A program made the position numbers and the translations under genes. From Spirochaetia bacterium (GTDB taxonomy: Bacteria; Spirochaetota; Spirochaetia; Sphaerochaetales; Sphaerochaetaceae), in contig CAAGIP010000231.1 of NCBI GenBank assembly GCA_900769955.1, positions 1-47,900 of the forward strand: DNA of 47,900 nucleotides, written 5' to 3'. Within the stretch, counting starts at the first letter, position 1, and every line of letters starts with the position of its first letter. Below the pieces are notes generated by a model, which searched no databases, was not told where the DNA came from, and was given only the letters and a program-made list of their open reading frames with translations. This document shows positions 1-7,423 of the stretch, piece after piece.

Positions 1-639
1 CTGCTTAAAAAGAAAATATCGTCATCCTTCAAGGACATAGTCATGATGGCGGCCGGTGTGACCACACTGGTGCTGGGAATCGGAATGGCGCTCGAGGCAC
101 CGAGTGCGATCGCAAACCTCTTTTCCCTTATCATCGGCGGTTTTATCGGTTTTGCGCTCCGTATAGAGGACAGGGTCCTGTCCCTAGGGGACAGGATAGA
201 GCGTATCGGGGGAAGGAAGAGCTCCGGCGGTGATTTTGCCAAAGGATTTCTGAATTCATCACTGCTCTTCTGCACAGGTGCCATGAGCATAGTAGGTTCC
301 ATTCAGGCCGGAACGGTCGGCGACTGGAATCTCATCCTGATAAAATCGGTGATGGACGGCTTCATGGCAATCGTGTTCGCCTCCACGTACGGACTCGGAG
401 TCTTTGCCTCGGCGGTCACGATCATAATCTATCAGGGGTTCTTCACGCTGGCGGGTGCATATATCGAACCTGTCATCGGTGCGGACGGCATCAATGCAAT
501 GGCCTCCACCGGAGGACTGCTCCTGATCTTCCTGGCACTGAGCCTGCTTAATCTCAAGGACTGCAGAACCGGGAACTTCCTGCCTGCCCTTATACTGGCA
601 CCTCTGATGCAGTATCTTTACAGCCTGCTTCCGCTCTGA
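1..639 (+). CDS. DUF554 family membrane protein (5' truncated by window edge)
   Basis: The frame is open from base 1; the first visible Met codons are at 43 and 46, but the residues before them continue naturally, so the true start is probably outside the window. The visible part is very hydrophobic, with about six membrane segments. It has the DUF554 layout: a glycine-rich helix with GIGMALE, an inner loop with charged residues (RIEDRVLSLGDRIERIG), then FCTGAMSIVGSIQAG and a run of helices to the C-terminus. DUF554 (YdfK-like) proteins are inner-membrane proteins of unknown function, possibly transporters. The family call rests on pattern and motif recall. No partner gene is visible upstream. 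Confidence 0.8.
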   Translation: MLKKKISSSFKDIVMMAAGVTTLVLGIGMALEAPSAIANLFSLIIGGFIGFALRIEDRVLSLGDRIERIGGRKSSGGDFAKGFLNSSLLFCTGAMSIVGSIQAGTVGDWNLILIKSVMDGFMAIVFASTYGLGVFASAVTIIIYQGFFTLAGAYIEPVIGADGINAMASTGGLLLIFLALSLLNLKDCRTGNFLPALILAPLMQYLYSLLPL

Positions 640-645
640 TGGGTT

Positions 646-668
646 TTCACACTATATATAAGTGTGAA
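646..668. repeat. 8-bp perfect inverted repeat (TTCACACT/AGTGTGAA) at the start of the small ORF
   Basis: Arms 646-653 and 661-668 are perfect complements around a 7-nt ATATATA centre. The right arm contains the GTG start (664) of the next ORF and the centre looks like a -10 element. It may be an operator, or a stem after the DUF554 gene; no T-tract follows, so a rho-independent terminator is unlikely. Confidence 0.55.
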
Positions 669-1023
669 GAACTTTATTGATTTCCTTAAATTCCATGGGC
701 TTTGTGAGATCACGGAGCCTCTTTATTCAATTGAGTCGTATGATGAGATTTCCATCTCCGTGGAACATGAACCTGATGCAAGGACCTTCAGGAAGAAGTG
801 GCTCACAGTCAGTGTTCAGGAAGATCGTAATGTAATGTGCACTCTCATTGATAAAAGCTCATATCCGCACAGACAGAAGAAATACTCCGGAATTCTTTCA
901 GGCTTTCATGATGACTCCTTCATTTTAAGCTTTCGCATTGAAGAGTGGTTCGGTGAGTGGAATGCCATCAGCTCTTCCGCCGTGACGGAGGGAAGTGTGG
1001 AAATATCGATTCCGGAAGGGTGA
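664..1023 (+). CDS. Small hypothetical protein (119 aa)
   Basis: A GTG-started ORF of 119 codons, 24 bp after the DUF554 gene and convergent with glgP. I do not recognise a family. The product is soluble-looking and mildly acidic, with alternating beta-type segments (YDEISISVEHEP, KWLTVSVQED, DSFILSFRIEEWFGEW) that suggest a small beta-rich domain. There is no signal peptide and no membrane segment. The start is uncertain: no Shine-Dalgarno sequence precedes the GTG, the GTG lies inside an inverted repeat, and the next in-frame Met is only around residue 58. Its stop lies at the edge of the glgP terminator stem. It is a plausible real gene because it fills the gap with an uninterrupted protein-like sequence. 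Confidence 0.5.
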   Translation: MKNFIDFLKFHGLCEITEPLYSIESYDEISISVEHEPDARTFRKKWLTVSVQEDRNVMCTLIDKSSYPHRQKKYSGILSGFHDDSFILSFRIEEWFGEWNAISSSAVTEGSVEISIPEG

Positions 1024-1052
1024 AAAAATGTCCGGGCGTTTACCCGGACATT
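1023..1052 (-). terminator. Rho-independent terminator of glgP
   Basis: A perfect 10-bp stem (AATGTCCGGG at 1027-1036, CCCGGACATT at 1043-1052) with a 6-nt loop. On the minus strand it is followed by a U-run encoded by the A-tract 1023-1028. It sits just past the glgP stop codon. Confidence 0.85.
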
Positions 1053-1069
1053 GGTGAAACTGGTTTTTA

Positions 1070-3583
1070 TCAGTTATTCTTTGCATCCTCAAGAACGCTG
1101 TCAGTCCTGCTCTTTCTGACAGGGCACTTTTTGACGTTCCAGATCTCGGAAGCATATTCGCTGATCGTTCTGTCTGAGGAGAACTTACCGGAGGAAGCGA
1201 TGTTGATGATCGCTCTCCTGTTCCACTCATCGGGATCGTTACTGTAGAGGTCTGTAGCGGTATCATGCATCTCGTTGTACATCTTGAGATCCGCGAAGAT
1301 GCAGTACTTGTCGCCGTACTCCAGGATGGACCTGAAGAGAGGTTCGAAGATGTTCGGCTCAGTGACGTTGAAGTGGCCGGAAGTGATGAGGTTGACGAGT
1401 CTTGAGAGCTCGTTGTCCTTATAGATCCAGTCATACGGATTGTAGCCGTTGTTCTTAAGCGCCGCGATCTGTTCCTCAGTGTGGCCGAAGATGAAGCAGT
1501 TTTCCGCACCTGCCTCCTCCTGGATCTCAACGTTTGCACCGTCAAGTGTACCCATCGTAAGTGCACCGTTGATCATGAACTTCATGTTACCGGTACCGCT
1601 GGCCTCGAGACCTGCAGTAGAGATCTGCTCTGAGATGTTGGTTGCGGGGATGACCTTCTCAGCCATGGTAACGCGGTAGTTGGGCATGAAGAATACCTTG
1701 AGGACCTTGTTGACCTGAGGATCCGAGTTGATGACGGACGCAACGTTGTTGATGAACTTGATGATGAGCTTTGCGTTGACATATCCCGGAGCTGCCTTTC
1801 CGCCGAAGAGGAAGGTCGTGGGCGGGAAGGATTCCCTGTAAGCCCTGTCTTCCTTCATTCTGTTGTAGATCAGCAGGATGTTGAGGATGTTCATGAGCTG
1901 TCTCTTGTACTCGTGGATACGCTTTACCTGCACATCGAAGAGAGTTGAGGGATCGACGATGATTCCACAGTCCTTCTTAAGGAAGGCGGCAGCGGTTTCC
2001 TTCGCGCTTCTCTTGATGCGGCCGAAGTCATCCCTGAATGCCTTATCCTCAGCGAAGCTCTTAAGGTTCGCGATCTGTGAGAAGTCCGTGATCCATCCGT
2101 CGCCGATTGCTTCCGTGATCTTGGCTGCGAGCATGGGGTTTGCATCAAGGAGCCAGCGGCGCTGTGTGATACCGTTGGTCTTGTTGTTGAACCTCTCGGG
2201 GAAGATCTGGCTGAACTCGGGGAACATGCTGGTCTTGAGCAGCTCTGAGTGAAGGGCGGCAACACCGTTCGTTGAGTGTGTGCCGATGATGGCAAGGTTT
2301 GCCATCCTGATCATCTTGGGTTCTGATTCCTCAATGATTGACACCTTGGCGATCTTGTCATTCTGGAAGGGGAAGAAAGCCACTGCATGCTGGAGGAAGC
2401 GGTAGTTTATTTCATAGATGATCTGGAGGTGGCGGGGAAGGATCGAACCGAGCATCGGTACGGACCACTTCTCGAGTGCTTCGGGCATGAGTGTGTGGTT
2501 GGTGTAGCCGAGTGTTTTGACCGTGATGTCCCATGCGAGATCCCATTCGAGACCTTCCTGATCGATGAGGACCCTCATCAGTTCGGGAACCGTGATGGAT
2601 GGGTGTGTGTCATTGAGCTGGATTGCGGCTTCATTGGGGAAGTTCTTCCAGTCATAGTTTCCTGTTCTCTTGAATCTTCTGACGATATCTGCAACCGAAC
2701 ATGCTACGAAGAAGTACTGCTGTCTCAGGCGGAGCTCCTTGCCCATGTAGAGAGTGTCGTTGGGGTAGAGTACCTGTGAGATGTTCTCTGCAGTGATCTT
2801 GTTTCTTACCGCTTCAGTGTAGTCTCCTGAGTTGAACTCCTGGAAGCTGAACTCAGCGGGGGACTTTGCAGACCAGAGGCGGAGTGTGTTGATGGTCTTT
2901 CCGCCGTAACCGATGATCGGGGTGTCGTAAGCCATGCCGTTGACCTGCTCAGCGGGAACCCACTTGTAGATGTCCTTGCCGTTTTCCCTTATAACCTTTA
3001 CCTCACCGCCGAAGTAGACAGGGTAAACAATTGAGGGTCTCTTGATCTCCCAGGGGTTTCCGTTTTCGAGCCAGTTGTCAGGAAGTTCTGCCTGCCAGCC
3101 GTTTCTGATCTGCTGCTTGAATATACCGTAATTATATCTGATGCCGTAACCGTATGCCGGGATCTCGAGAGTCGCAAGGCTGTCGAGGAAGCATGCGGCA
3201 AGACGTCCGAGGCCGCCGTTGCCGAGTCCTGCATCGGGCTCCGCATCCATCAGCTCCTCAAGGTCATAGCCGAGGGAGGAAAGGGCATCCTTAACCTGTT
3301 TTTCGATTCCGAGGTTGATGATGTTGTTGGTCATAGCCCTTCCCATGAGGAATTCAAGTGAGAGGTAGTAGACCCTCTTGGCGCTCTTGGCCCTCTGGGT
3401 CTTTCTGGAGAGGTCCCACTGGTGGACGATTCTGTCGCGAATCGCGAGCACTGCTGCCTGATACTTTGCCTCGTCGGTGACGTGATAAGTGTCGGCGTCA
3501 AGAGTATACTTCAGCTGCTCCGCGAAATCCTGAGCGATGTCCTTCGCGGTATGTCCGTATTTAGTACGAATTTCGTTGGCCAT
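1070..3583 (-). CDS. glgP: Glycogen/alpha-glucan phosphorylase
   Basis: GT35 phosphorylase, 837 aa, full length for the family (about 800-840 aa). It removes glucose from alpha-1,4-glucan ends with phosphate, giving glucose-1-phosphate in the cytoplasm. Seen in the protein: the N-terminal block RVYYLSLEFLMGR, the GNGGLGRLAACF motif, and near residue 668 the pyridoxal-phosphate lysine in EASGTGNMKF, followed by NGALTMGTLDGANVEI. The start has a good ribosome-binding site (AGGAGATA). It is a single-gene unit on the minus strand with its own terminator (1023-1052), and its promoter lies in the 235-bp divergent region shared with tRNA-Thr. No other glycogen genes are visible. Confidence 0.97.
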   Translation of the reverse strand: MANEIRTKYGHTAKDIAQDFAEQLKYTLDADTYHVTDEAKYQAAVLAIRDRIVHQWDLSRKTQRAKSAKRVYYLSLEFLMGRAMTNNIINLGIEKQVKDALSSLGYDLEELMDAEPDAGLGNGGLGRLAACFLDSLATLEIPAYGYGIRYNYGIFKQQIRNGWQAELPDNWLENGNPWEIKRPSIVYPVYFGGEVKVIRENGKDIYKWVPAEQVNGMAYDTPIIGYGGKTINTLRLWSAKSPAEFSFQEFNSGDYTEAVRNKITAENISQVLYPNDTLYMGKELRLRQQYFFVACSVADIVRRFKRTGNYDWKNFPNEAAIQLNDTHPSITVPELMRVLIDQEGLEWDLAWDITVKTLGYTNHTLMPEALEKWSVPMLGSILPRHLQIIYEINYRFLQHAVAFFPFQNDKIAKVSIIEESEPKMIRMANLAIIGTHSTNGVAALHSELLKTSMFPEFSQIFPERFNNKTNGITQRRWLLDANPMLAAKITEAIGDGWITDFSQIANLKSFAEDKAFRDDFGRIKRSAKETAAAFLKKDCGIIVDPSTLFDVQVKRIHEYKRQLMNILNILLIYNRMKEDRAYRESFPPTTFLFGGKAAPGYVNAKLIIKFINNVASVINSDPQVNKVLKVFFMPNYRVTMAEKVIPATNISEQISTAGLEASGTGNMKFMINGALTMGTLDGANVEIQEEAGAENCFIFGHTEEQIAALKNNGYNPYDWIYKDNELSRLVNLITSGHFNVTEPNIFEPLFRSILEYGDKYCIFADLKMYNEMHDTATDLYSNDPDEWNRRAIINIASSGKFSSDRTISEYASEIWNVKKCPVRKSRTDSVLEDAKNN

Positions 3584-3741
3584 ATTATCTCCTGTATTAA
3601 TAGTGAATCAACGAAATTGAATATATGTATTTTTTTTCAAATTAAGCAAGTACTAAACCGATGTAAAAGAAAACAAAGATGTTAAAAGAATAAAACCGGA
3701 CGCTAATTCACAAAAAATATCAGATAATTTGTCCATTGATG

Positions 3742-3770
3742 TTGACAACACCTTTCATCTCTGATAGAGT
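3742..3770 (+). promoter_or_regulatory. Sigma-70-type promoter of the tRNA-Thr/rpmG/secE/nusG unit
   Basis: A consensus -35 TTGACA (3742-3747), a 17-bp spacer and a -10 TAGAGT (3765-3770) give a start near 3777, about 40 bp ahead of tRNA-Thr. The rest of 3584-3741 is AT-rich divergent spacer without a gene. Confidence 0.75.
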
Positions 3771-3818
3771 TCATTCTGCATGTTCGGACCACTCGGAGCA
3801 GTGTTCCCCTACAGAAAT

Positions 3819-3891
3819 GCCCTTGTAGCTCAGTCGGTAGAGCACCACCATGGTAAGGTGGGGGTCAGCGGTTCAAATCCGCTCGAGGGCT
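3819..3891 (+). tRNA. trnT: tRNA-Thr (GGT anticodon)
   Basis: A 73-nt cloverleaf: acceptor GCCCTTG pairs with CGAGGGC, the anticodon stem is CCACC/GGTGG and the 7-nt loop ATGGTAA holds GGT (34-36). The T loop is TTCAAAT. The discriminator is T and CCA is not encoded. It leads the rpmG-secE-nusG unit, the usual place for Thr and Trp tRNAs in this cluster. Confidence 0.95.
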
Positions 3892-3925
3892 CAAAGAAAC
3901 GGTTATAACCGAGGAGATATACGTT

Positions 3926-4105
3926 ATGGCAAATTCAAAGAAGAAAGGTCCTGTGGAGAAAATCGCACTGCAGTGCACTGAGTGCAAGCAGAAGAACTAC
4001 ACGACCGAGAAAAACCGTCGTAATACACCTAACAAGCTTGAGCTCATGAAGTACTGTCCTTTCGAGAGAAAGCACACTCTTCACAGAGAGACAAAGATCA
4101 AATAA
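3926..4105 (+). CDS. rpmG: 50S ribosomal protein L33 with a degenerate zinc site
   Basis: A 59-aa gene with start ATG 3926 after GAGGAGAT. The sequence has the L33 signature: CTECKQKNY (Cys17, Cys20), TEKNRRNTPNKLEL and KYCPFERKHTLHRETK. In zinc-binding L33 the C-terminal knuckle is C-x2-C; here Cys44 is kept but the second position is Glu47, so only three of the four ligands remain. It lies between tRNA-Thr and tRNA-Trp, upstream of secE, as in many bacteria. L33 sits near the E site of the large subunit. Confidence 0.95.
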   Translation: MANSKKKGPVEKIALQCTECKQKNYTTEKNRRNTPNKLELMKYCPFERKHTLHRETKIK

Positions 4106-4120
4106 GAAGAAACGCGTACT

Positions 4121-4219
4121 TCGAGGTACCGGCAGGTCAATAGCTCCAACGGCTAGAGCACTGGTCTCCAAAACCGGGTGTTGTAGGTTCGAATCCTACT
4201 TGGCCTGCCGGTATCTCGA
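4121..4219 (+). other. Extended acceptor helix around tRNA-Trp in the precursor RNA
   Basis: Bases 4121-4133 pair with 4207-4219 (13 bp, one G-U). This helix stacks directly on the 7-bp acceptor stem, so the precursor would have a continuous helix of about 20 bp. The discriminator base G4207 is inside the pairing. It probably marks processing of the tRNA out of the rpmG-secE mRNA. Confidence 0.7.
4134..4207 (+). tRNA. trnW: tRNA-Trp (CCA anticodon)
   Basis: A 74-nt cloverleaf: acceptor AGGTCAA/TTGGCCT, anticodon stem CTGGT/ACCGG, loop CTCCAAA with anticodon CCA, T arm GTAGG/CCTAC with loop TTCGAAT, discriminator G. CCA is not encoded. It lies between rpmG and secE in the same transcript. Confidence 0.95.
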
Positions 4220-4236
4220 TATAGGGAGAAAGGCAA

Positions 4237-4416
4237 ATGAAGAAAATCATCAGATACTTCAAGGAATGTTACCTTGAGATGAAGAAGGTCTCCTGGCCCA
4301 ACCGCCAGATGGTCCTCCAGTCAACGAAGATTGTCATCATCTCTACCATTGTTTTCGCTCTTATCCTCGGTCTTGTCGATTTCCTTCTCCTGAAGGGTAT
4401 CTTCATCATTTTCTGA
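4237..4416 (+). CDS. secE: Preprotein translocase subunit SecE
   Basis: A 59-aa protein with start ATG 4237 after AGGGAGAAAGG. It has the minimal SecE form: an amphipathic N-terminal helix with the conserved MKKVSWPNRQ stretch, then one transmembrane helix (about residues 31-56). SecE clamps SecY in the inner membrane. Position directly upstream of nusG confirms it. SecY is encoded at 30462 in this window. Confidence 0.97.
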   Translation: MKKIIRYFKECYLEMKKVSWPNRQMVLQSTKIVIISTIVFALILGLVDFLLLKGIFIIF

Positions 4417-4428
4417 TAGGTAACGGTA

Positions 4429-4995
4429 ATGGCGAAAGGTTGGTACATAGTACATACATATTCCGGCTATGAGCAGAAGATCCAGAGAACGATCCTGAAG
4501 CTCCGCGAGATGGATGACGATTTTGCTCTCATCGTGAGCGACGTCAAGGTCCCGATGGAGACAGTGACCGAGATCAAGGACGGCAAGAAGAAGGAAGTGA
4601 AGCATAAACTGCTTCCTGGTTACATTCTTGTTGAAATTGACTTCCCTGAGGATGCCACATGGAAGAACACCTATTCCAAGATCAAGAGGATTCAGGGTGT
4701 TACCGGATTCGTAAGTGCCATGGAAGGAAAGAAGCCCCAGCCTTTATCAGCTGCTGAGATGAAGGACATCATGCAGAAGACCGGTGAGGTTCCTGCAGAG
4801 AAGACCTTCAAGCCCAAGCAGAATTTCCAGGTCGGAGAGGAAGTCAGGATCGTTGACGGTCCCTTTGAATCGTTCTCAGGCGTCATCGAGGAGATTGACA
4901 GCGTGAAGGGCAGGATGAGGGTTTCAGTCCAGATCTTCGGTCGTTCAACTCCGGTTGAGGTTGAATACCTCCAGGTCGAGAAGACAGTTCTCTGA
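4429..4995 (+). CDS. nusG: Transcription termination/antitermination factor NusG
   Basis: 188 aa. The NGN domain opens with KGWYIVHTYSGYEQKIQ, and the C-terminal KOW domain starts near residue 135 with GEEVRIVDGPFESFSG. NusG binds the RNA polymerase clamp and couples it to ribosomes or Rho. It lies 12 bp after secE. A hairpin with a U-run follows at 5005-5043, so part of the transcription probably stops before rplK. Confidence 0.97.
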   Translation: MAKGWYIVHTYSGYEQKIQRTILKLREMDDDFALIVSDVKVPMETVTEIKDGKKKEVKHKLLPGYILVEIDFPEDATWKNTYSKIKRIQGVTGFVSAMEGKKPQPLSAAEMKDIMQKTGEVPAEKTFKPKQNFQVGEEVRIVDGPFESFSGVIEEIDSVKGRMRVSVQIFGRSTPVEVEYLQVEKTVL

Positions 4996-5004
4996 CCGCA
5001 ATGA

Positions 5005-5043
5005 GTAAGACGGTTTCTTGACGCCGTCTTACAGCTGTTTTTT
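5005..5043 (+). terminator. Terminator or attenuator between nusG and rplK
   Basis: A perfect 9-bp stem, GTAAGACGG (5005-5013) with CCGTCTTAC (5024-5032), followed after AGCTG by six T (5038-5043). The short gap before the T-run makes it weaker than a textbook terminator; partial read-through into rplK is likely. Confidence 0.6.
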
Positions 5044-5049
5044 GACATC

Positions 5050-5187
5050 GTCAAGCTAAATTGTTTACTCCCCGCTTGGGCAACAGCTCAACCGGGTGGG
5101 AGCCAGATCGTATGACTGGCGTTAATACCAGCGCAGAGTCCCGCTTATCGGTCAACTCAGACCAGACTCTGTCGTAAGGAGAAAAAA
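5050..5187 (+). promoter_or_regulatory. Structured leader of the rplK-rplA operon (putative L1 autoregulatory site)
   Basis: A 138-nt untranslated stretch. GGGTGGGAG (5094-5102) is followed by CCAG (5103-5106), ATGA, CTGG (5116-5119) and CCAG (5128-5131); CTGG can pair with either CCAG. A 7-bp closing stem joins CAGAGTC (5134-5140) and GACTCTG (5165-5171). A GGGAG-plus-ATGA arrangement resembles L1-binding sites in L11-L1 operon leaders, where L1 represses translation. The L1 assignment is an inference; the pairings are seen. Confidence 0.5.
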
Positions 5188-5619
5188 ATGGCAAAGAAAA
5201 AGGTTACTGCAGTAATCAAGTTGCAGTGCCCTGCACAGAAGGCTACCCCGGCACCTCCCATCGGACCGGCTCTCGGCCCTCATGGTGTCAGTGCCCCCCA
5301 GTTCGTTCAGCAGTTCAATGACAAGACCAAAGGTTATGAACCTGGACTTATCCTCCCCGTCATCATTACCGTCTATGCGGATAAGAGCTTCACTTTTATC
5401 CTCAAGACCCCGCCTGCAGCGGTTCTCATCAAGAAAGCCCTCGGCTTACAGAGCGGAAGCGGCACTCCGAACAAGACAAAGGTCGGAAAGCTCACTCAGG
5501 CTCAGCTTACTGAGATCGCCACGACAAAGCTGCCTGACCTCAATGCATTCGATATCGAAGCTGCAAAGAAGATCATCGCAGGTACTGCTCGTTCAATGGG
5601 CGTAGAGGTGGAGAAGTAA
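5188..5619 (+). CDS. rplK: 50S ribosomal protein L11
   Basis: 143 aa, full length. Family motifs include the N-terminal VIKLQCPAQKATPAPPIGPALG with the two-proline hinge (the thiostrepton-region domain) and the rRNA-binding C-terminal domain with KTPPAAVLIKKALG. It has a good SD (AAGGAG). It forms the GTPase-associated centre with 23S rRNA. rplA follows one base after its stop, so the two are co-translated. Confidence 0.98.
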   Translation: MAKKKVTAVIKLQCPAQKATPAPPIGPALGPHGVSAPQFVQQFNDKTKGYEPGLILPVIITVYADKSFTFILKTPPAAVLIKKALGLQSGSGTPNKTKVGKLTQAQLTEIATTKLPDLNAFDIEAAKKIIAGTARSMGVEVEK

Positions 5620-5620
5620 G

Positions 5621-6307
5621 ATGAAAAGAGGTAAGAAATATCAGGAAGCAGCAAAGAAGATTGACAGAAACAAGCTGTACTCCCTTCAGGAAGCTGCACA
5701 GTTAGTCAAGGACTGCTCCTATGCAAAGTTCACGGAAACCGTTGAGATTTCAGTCTGCCTCCAGCTCAAGAAGAGCCAGACCGTACGTGACACAGTAGTG
5801 CTCCCTAACCAGTTCCAGGCTCAGAAGAAGATCCTTGTCTTCGCTAAGGGCGATAAGGCTCAGGAAGCTCTCGACGCAGGCGCAGCTTACGTCGGTGACA
5901 CCGATCTCATCGAAAAGGTCCGCTCAGGCTGGATGGACTTCGATGTTGCAGTCGCAACACCTGACATGATGAAGGACGTAGGTCGTCTCGGTCCTATCCT
6001 CGGACGCCGCGGTCTCATGCCCAACCCCAAGACTCACACAGTTACCTTTGACATCAAGGAAGCTCTTGCCGAACTGAACAAGGGCCGTGTCGAGTTCCGC
6101 GCCGACAAGACAGGTGTCGTACACCTCGCAATCGGTAAGGTCAGCATGGATGCCGACAAGATCGCTGAGAACGCACAGGCAACACTCGAGGAGATCCTCA
6201 GGAAGAGACCTGTCGATGCAAAGGGTGAATTCGTCCTTTCCGTCGCACTCTCATCCACAATGGGTCCCGGTGTCCATGTCGATTTCAAAGCCGCACAGGG
6301 CAAGTAA
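5621..6307 (+). CDS. rplA: 50S ribosomal protein L1
   Basis: 228 aa, typical length. Conserved blocks: TVEISVCLQL, DVAVATPDMMKDVGRLGPILGRRGLMPNPK and FRADKTGVVHLAIGK. L1 builds the mobile stalk at the E site and in many bacteria represses its own mRNA through the leader ahead of rplK; a matching candidate site is at 5094-5131. The start lies one base after the rplK stop, with SD GAGGTGGAG inside rplK. Confidence 0.98.
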   Translation: MKRGKKYQEAAKKIDRNKLYSLQEAAQLVKDCSYAKFTETVEISVCLQLKKSQTVRDTVVLPNQFQAQKKILVFAKGDKAQEALDAGAAYVGDTDLIEKVRSGWMDFDVAVATPDMMKDVGRLGPILGRRGLMPNPKTHTVTFDIKEALAELNKGRVEFRADKTGVVHLAIGKVSMDADKIAENAQATLEEILRKRPVDAKGEFVLSVALSSTMGPGVHVDFKAAQGK

Positions 6308-6319
6308 GGAGGAGACGTA

Positions 6320-6844
6320 ATGGAAAACTATCAGACACGTATCACCCCCGCTAAGGAAGATGCAGTAAAGGCTCTTAAGGAAGAGTTTGAAGGATACAAC
6401 GGATATATCTTCACCGATTACAGAGGTATGACCGTTGCCCAGCTTACCGAACTTAGGACTCAGCTGAGGAAGAACGATGCTCAGTACCGCGTTATCAAGA
6501 ACCGCTTCGCAAAGATTGCGATGAAGGATCTCGGAAAGGGCGGTGCCGAAGAGCAGATGGTCGGCCCCACAGCAGTCGCTCTCGCAAAGGGTGATGAATC
6601 AAACGTTGTTGCAAAGGCACTTTTCGAGGCAATCAAGAACGGTGCACCTATGCAGGTCAAGGGAGCTCTCATCGACGGTGAACTGATGAGTGCGGAGTCC
6701 GTTGAGGCACTCAGCAAGCTTCCTACAAAGCTCGAGCTCATCGCTTCCCTCATGGGTACCATGAAGGCACCGGTCCAGAAGCTCGCAGCCACACTGCTTG
6801 CATATGTCGAATCAAAGGGTGGCGTTGCTGCCTCTGAAAACTGA
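6320..6844 (+). CDS. rplJ: 50S ribosomal protein L10
   Basis: 174 aa. It has the L10 N-terminal rRNA-binding domain (YIFTDYRGMTVAQLTELR, YRVIKNRFAKIA) and a C-terminal helix that carries L7/L12 dimers. It is only 12 bp after rplA with SD AAGGAGGAG, so the usual separate L10 leader between rplA and rplJ is missing here. Any L10 control would have to act elsewhere. Confidence 0.98.
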   Translation: MENYQTRITPAKEDAVKALKEEFEGYNGYIFTDYRGMTVAQLTELRTQLRKNDAQYRVIKNRFAKIAMKDLGKGGAEEQMVGPTAVALAKGDESNVVAKALFEAIKNGAPMQVKGALIDGELMSAESVEALSKLPTKLELIASLMGTMKAPVQKLAATLLAYVESKGGVAASEN

Positions 6845-6915
6845 GAATACGATCATAGTCTTCGTTAAAGCGTAACCTGCTAGATCGTGAAAAATATCTT
6901 ATAGGAGAAGATAAT

Positions 6916-7287
6916 ATGGCTACTAAAGAAGAAATCCTGGAATCAATCGCACAGATGACCGTCATGGAGGTTGCTGACCTCATCAAGATGATGGAAGAGA
7001 AGTTCGGCGTCGTTGCTGCAGCTGCTGCAGTCGCTGCCGGTCCTGCTGCTGCAGCTGCTGAGGCTGTTGAGGAGCAGACAGAGTTCACAGTTGCTCTCAA
7101 GAGCGTTGATGCTGCTAAGAAGATCGCATGCATCAAGGAAGTCCGCGCTATCACAGGTCTCGGACTCAAGGAAGCTAAGGAACTCTGCGAGAACGGCGGT
7201 GTTCTTAAGGAAGGCGTCAGCAAGGACGAGGCTAAGAGCATGAAAGAGAAGCTCGAGGCTGCCGGCTGCGTGATCGAAGTAAAATAA
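6916..7287 (+). CDS. rplL: 50S ribosomal protein L7/L12
   Basis: 123 aa. The N-terminal dimerisation helix (EEILESIAQMTVMEVADLIKMMEEKF) is followed by an alanine-rich hinge (about residues 34-50) and the factor-binding domain with VRAITGLGLKEAKELCE. It recruits translation GTPases as the ribosomal stalk. A 71-bp spacer with SD TAGGAGA separates it from rplJ, which may allow the extra copies of L12 that the ribosome needs. Confidence 0.98.
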   Translation: MATKEEILESIAQMTVMEVADLIKMMEEKFGVVAAAAAVAAGPAAAAAEAVEEQTEFTVALKSVDAAKKIACIKEVRAITGLGLKEAKELCENGGVLKEGVSKDEAKSMKEKLEAAGCVIEVK

Positions 7288-7298
7288 CATTCCTGATT

Positions 7299-7364
7299 GG
7301 GGGCCCTTTCAGGGTCCTCTGCCAGATGTGCCATCGGGGGGAAACCCTCTGGTGGCATAATCTG
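7299..7364 (+). promoter_or_regulatory. Tandem hairpins between rplL and rpoB (attenuator or RNase III site)
   Basis: Hairpin 1: GGGGGCCCT (7299-7307) pairs with AGGGTCCTC (7311-7319), 9 bp. Hairpin 2: 13 bp between 7329-7341 and 7345-7357, extended after a small bulge by CAGAT/ATCTG (7323-7327, 7360-7364), then only TCTTTTG. In E. coli this spacer holds an attenuator and an RNase III cut that lower rpoBC expression relative to rplL; a similar role is inferred here. Confidence 0.65.
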
Positions 7365-7423
7365 TCTTTTGTAAACAGCAAAATTTCCGGTGGTTTCATA
7401 CCACTTGTTTTGGAGGGTACATG

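Noticed and set aside
925..1566. 213-aa minus-strand ORF overlapping the small ORF and glgP
   Set aside because: It is Ser/Thr/Arg-rich low-complexity translation in another frame of glgP, with no family features.
7013..7060. Short GCTGCTGCA repeat as a possible microsatellite or phase-variation tract
   Set aside because: It encodes the alanine hinge of L7/L12, an expected feature of the family.
6750..7358. 202-aa minus-strand ORF opposite rplL
   Set aside because: It is the antisense of the alanine-rich L7/L12 gene; Ala/Ser runs come from GCT/AGC repeats.
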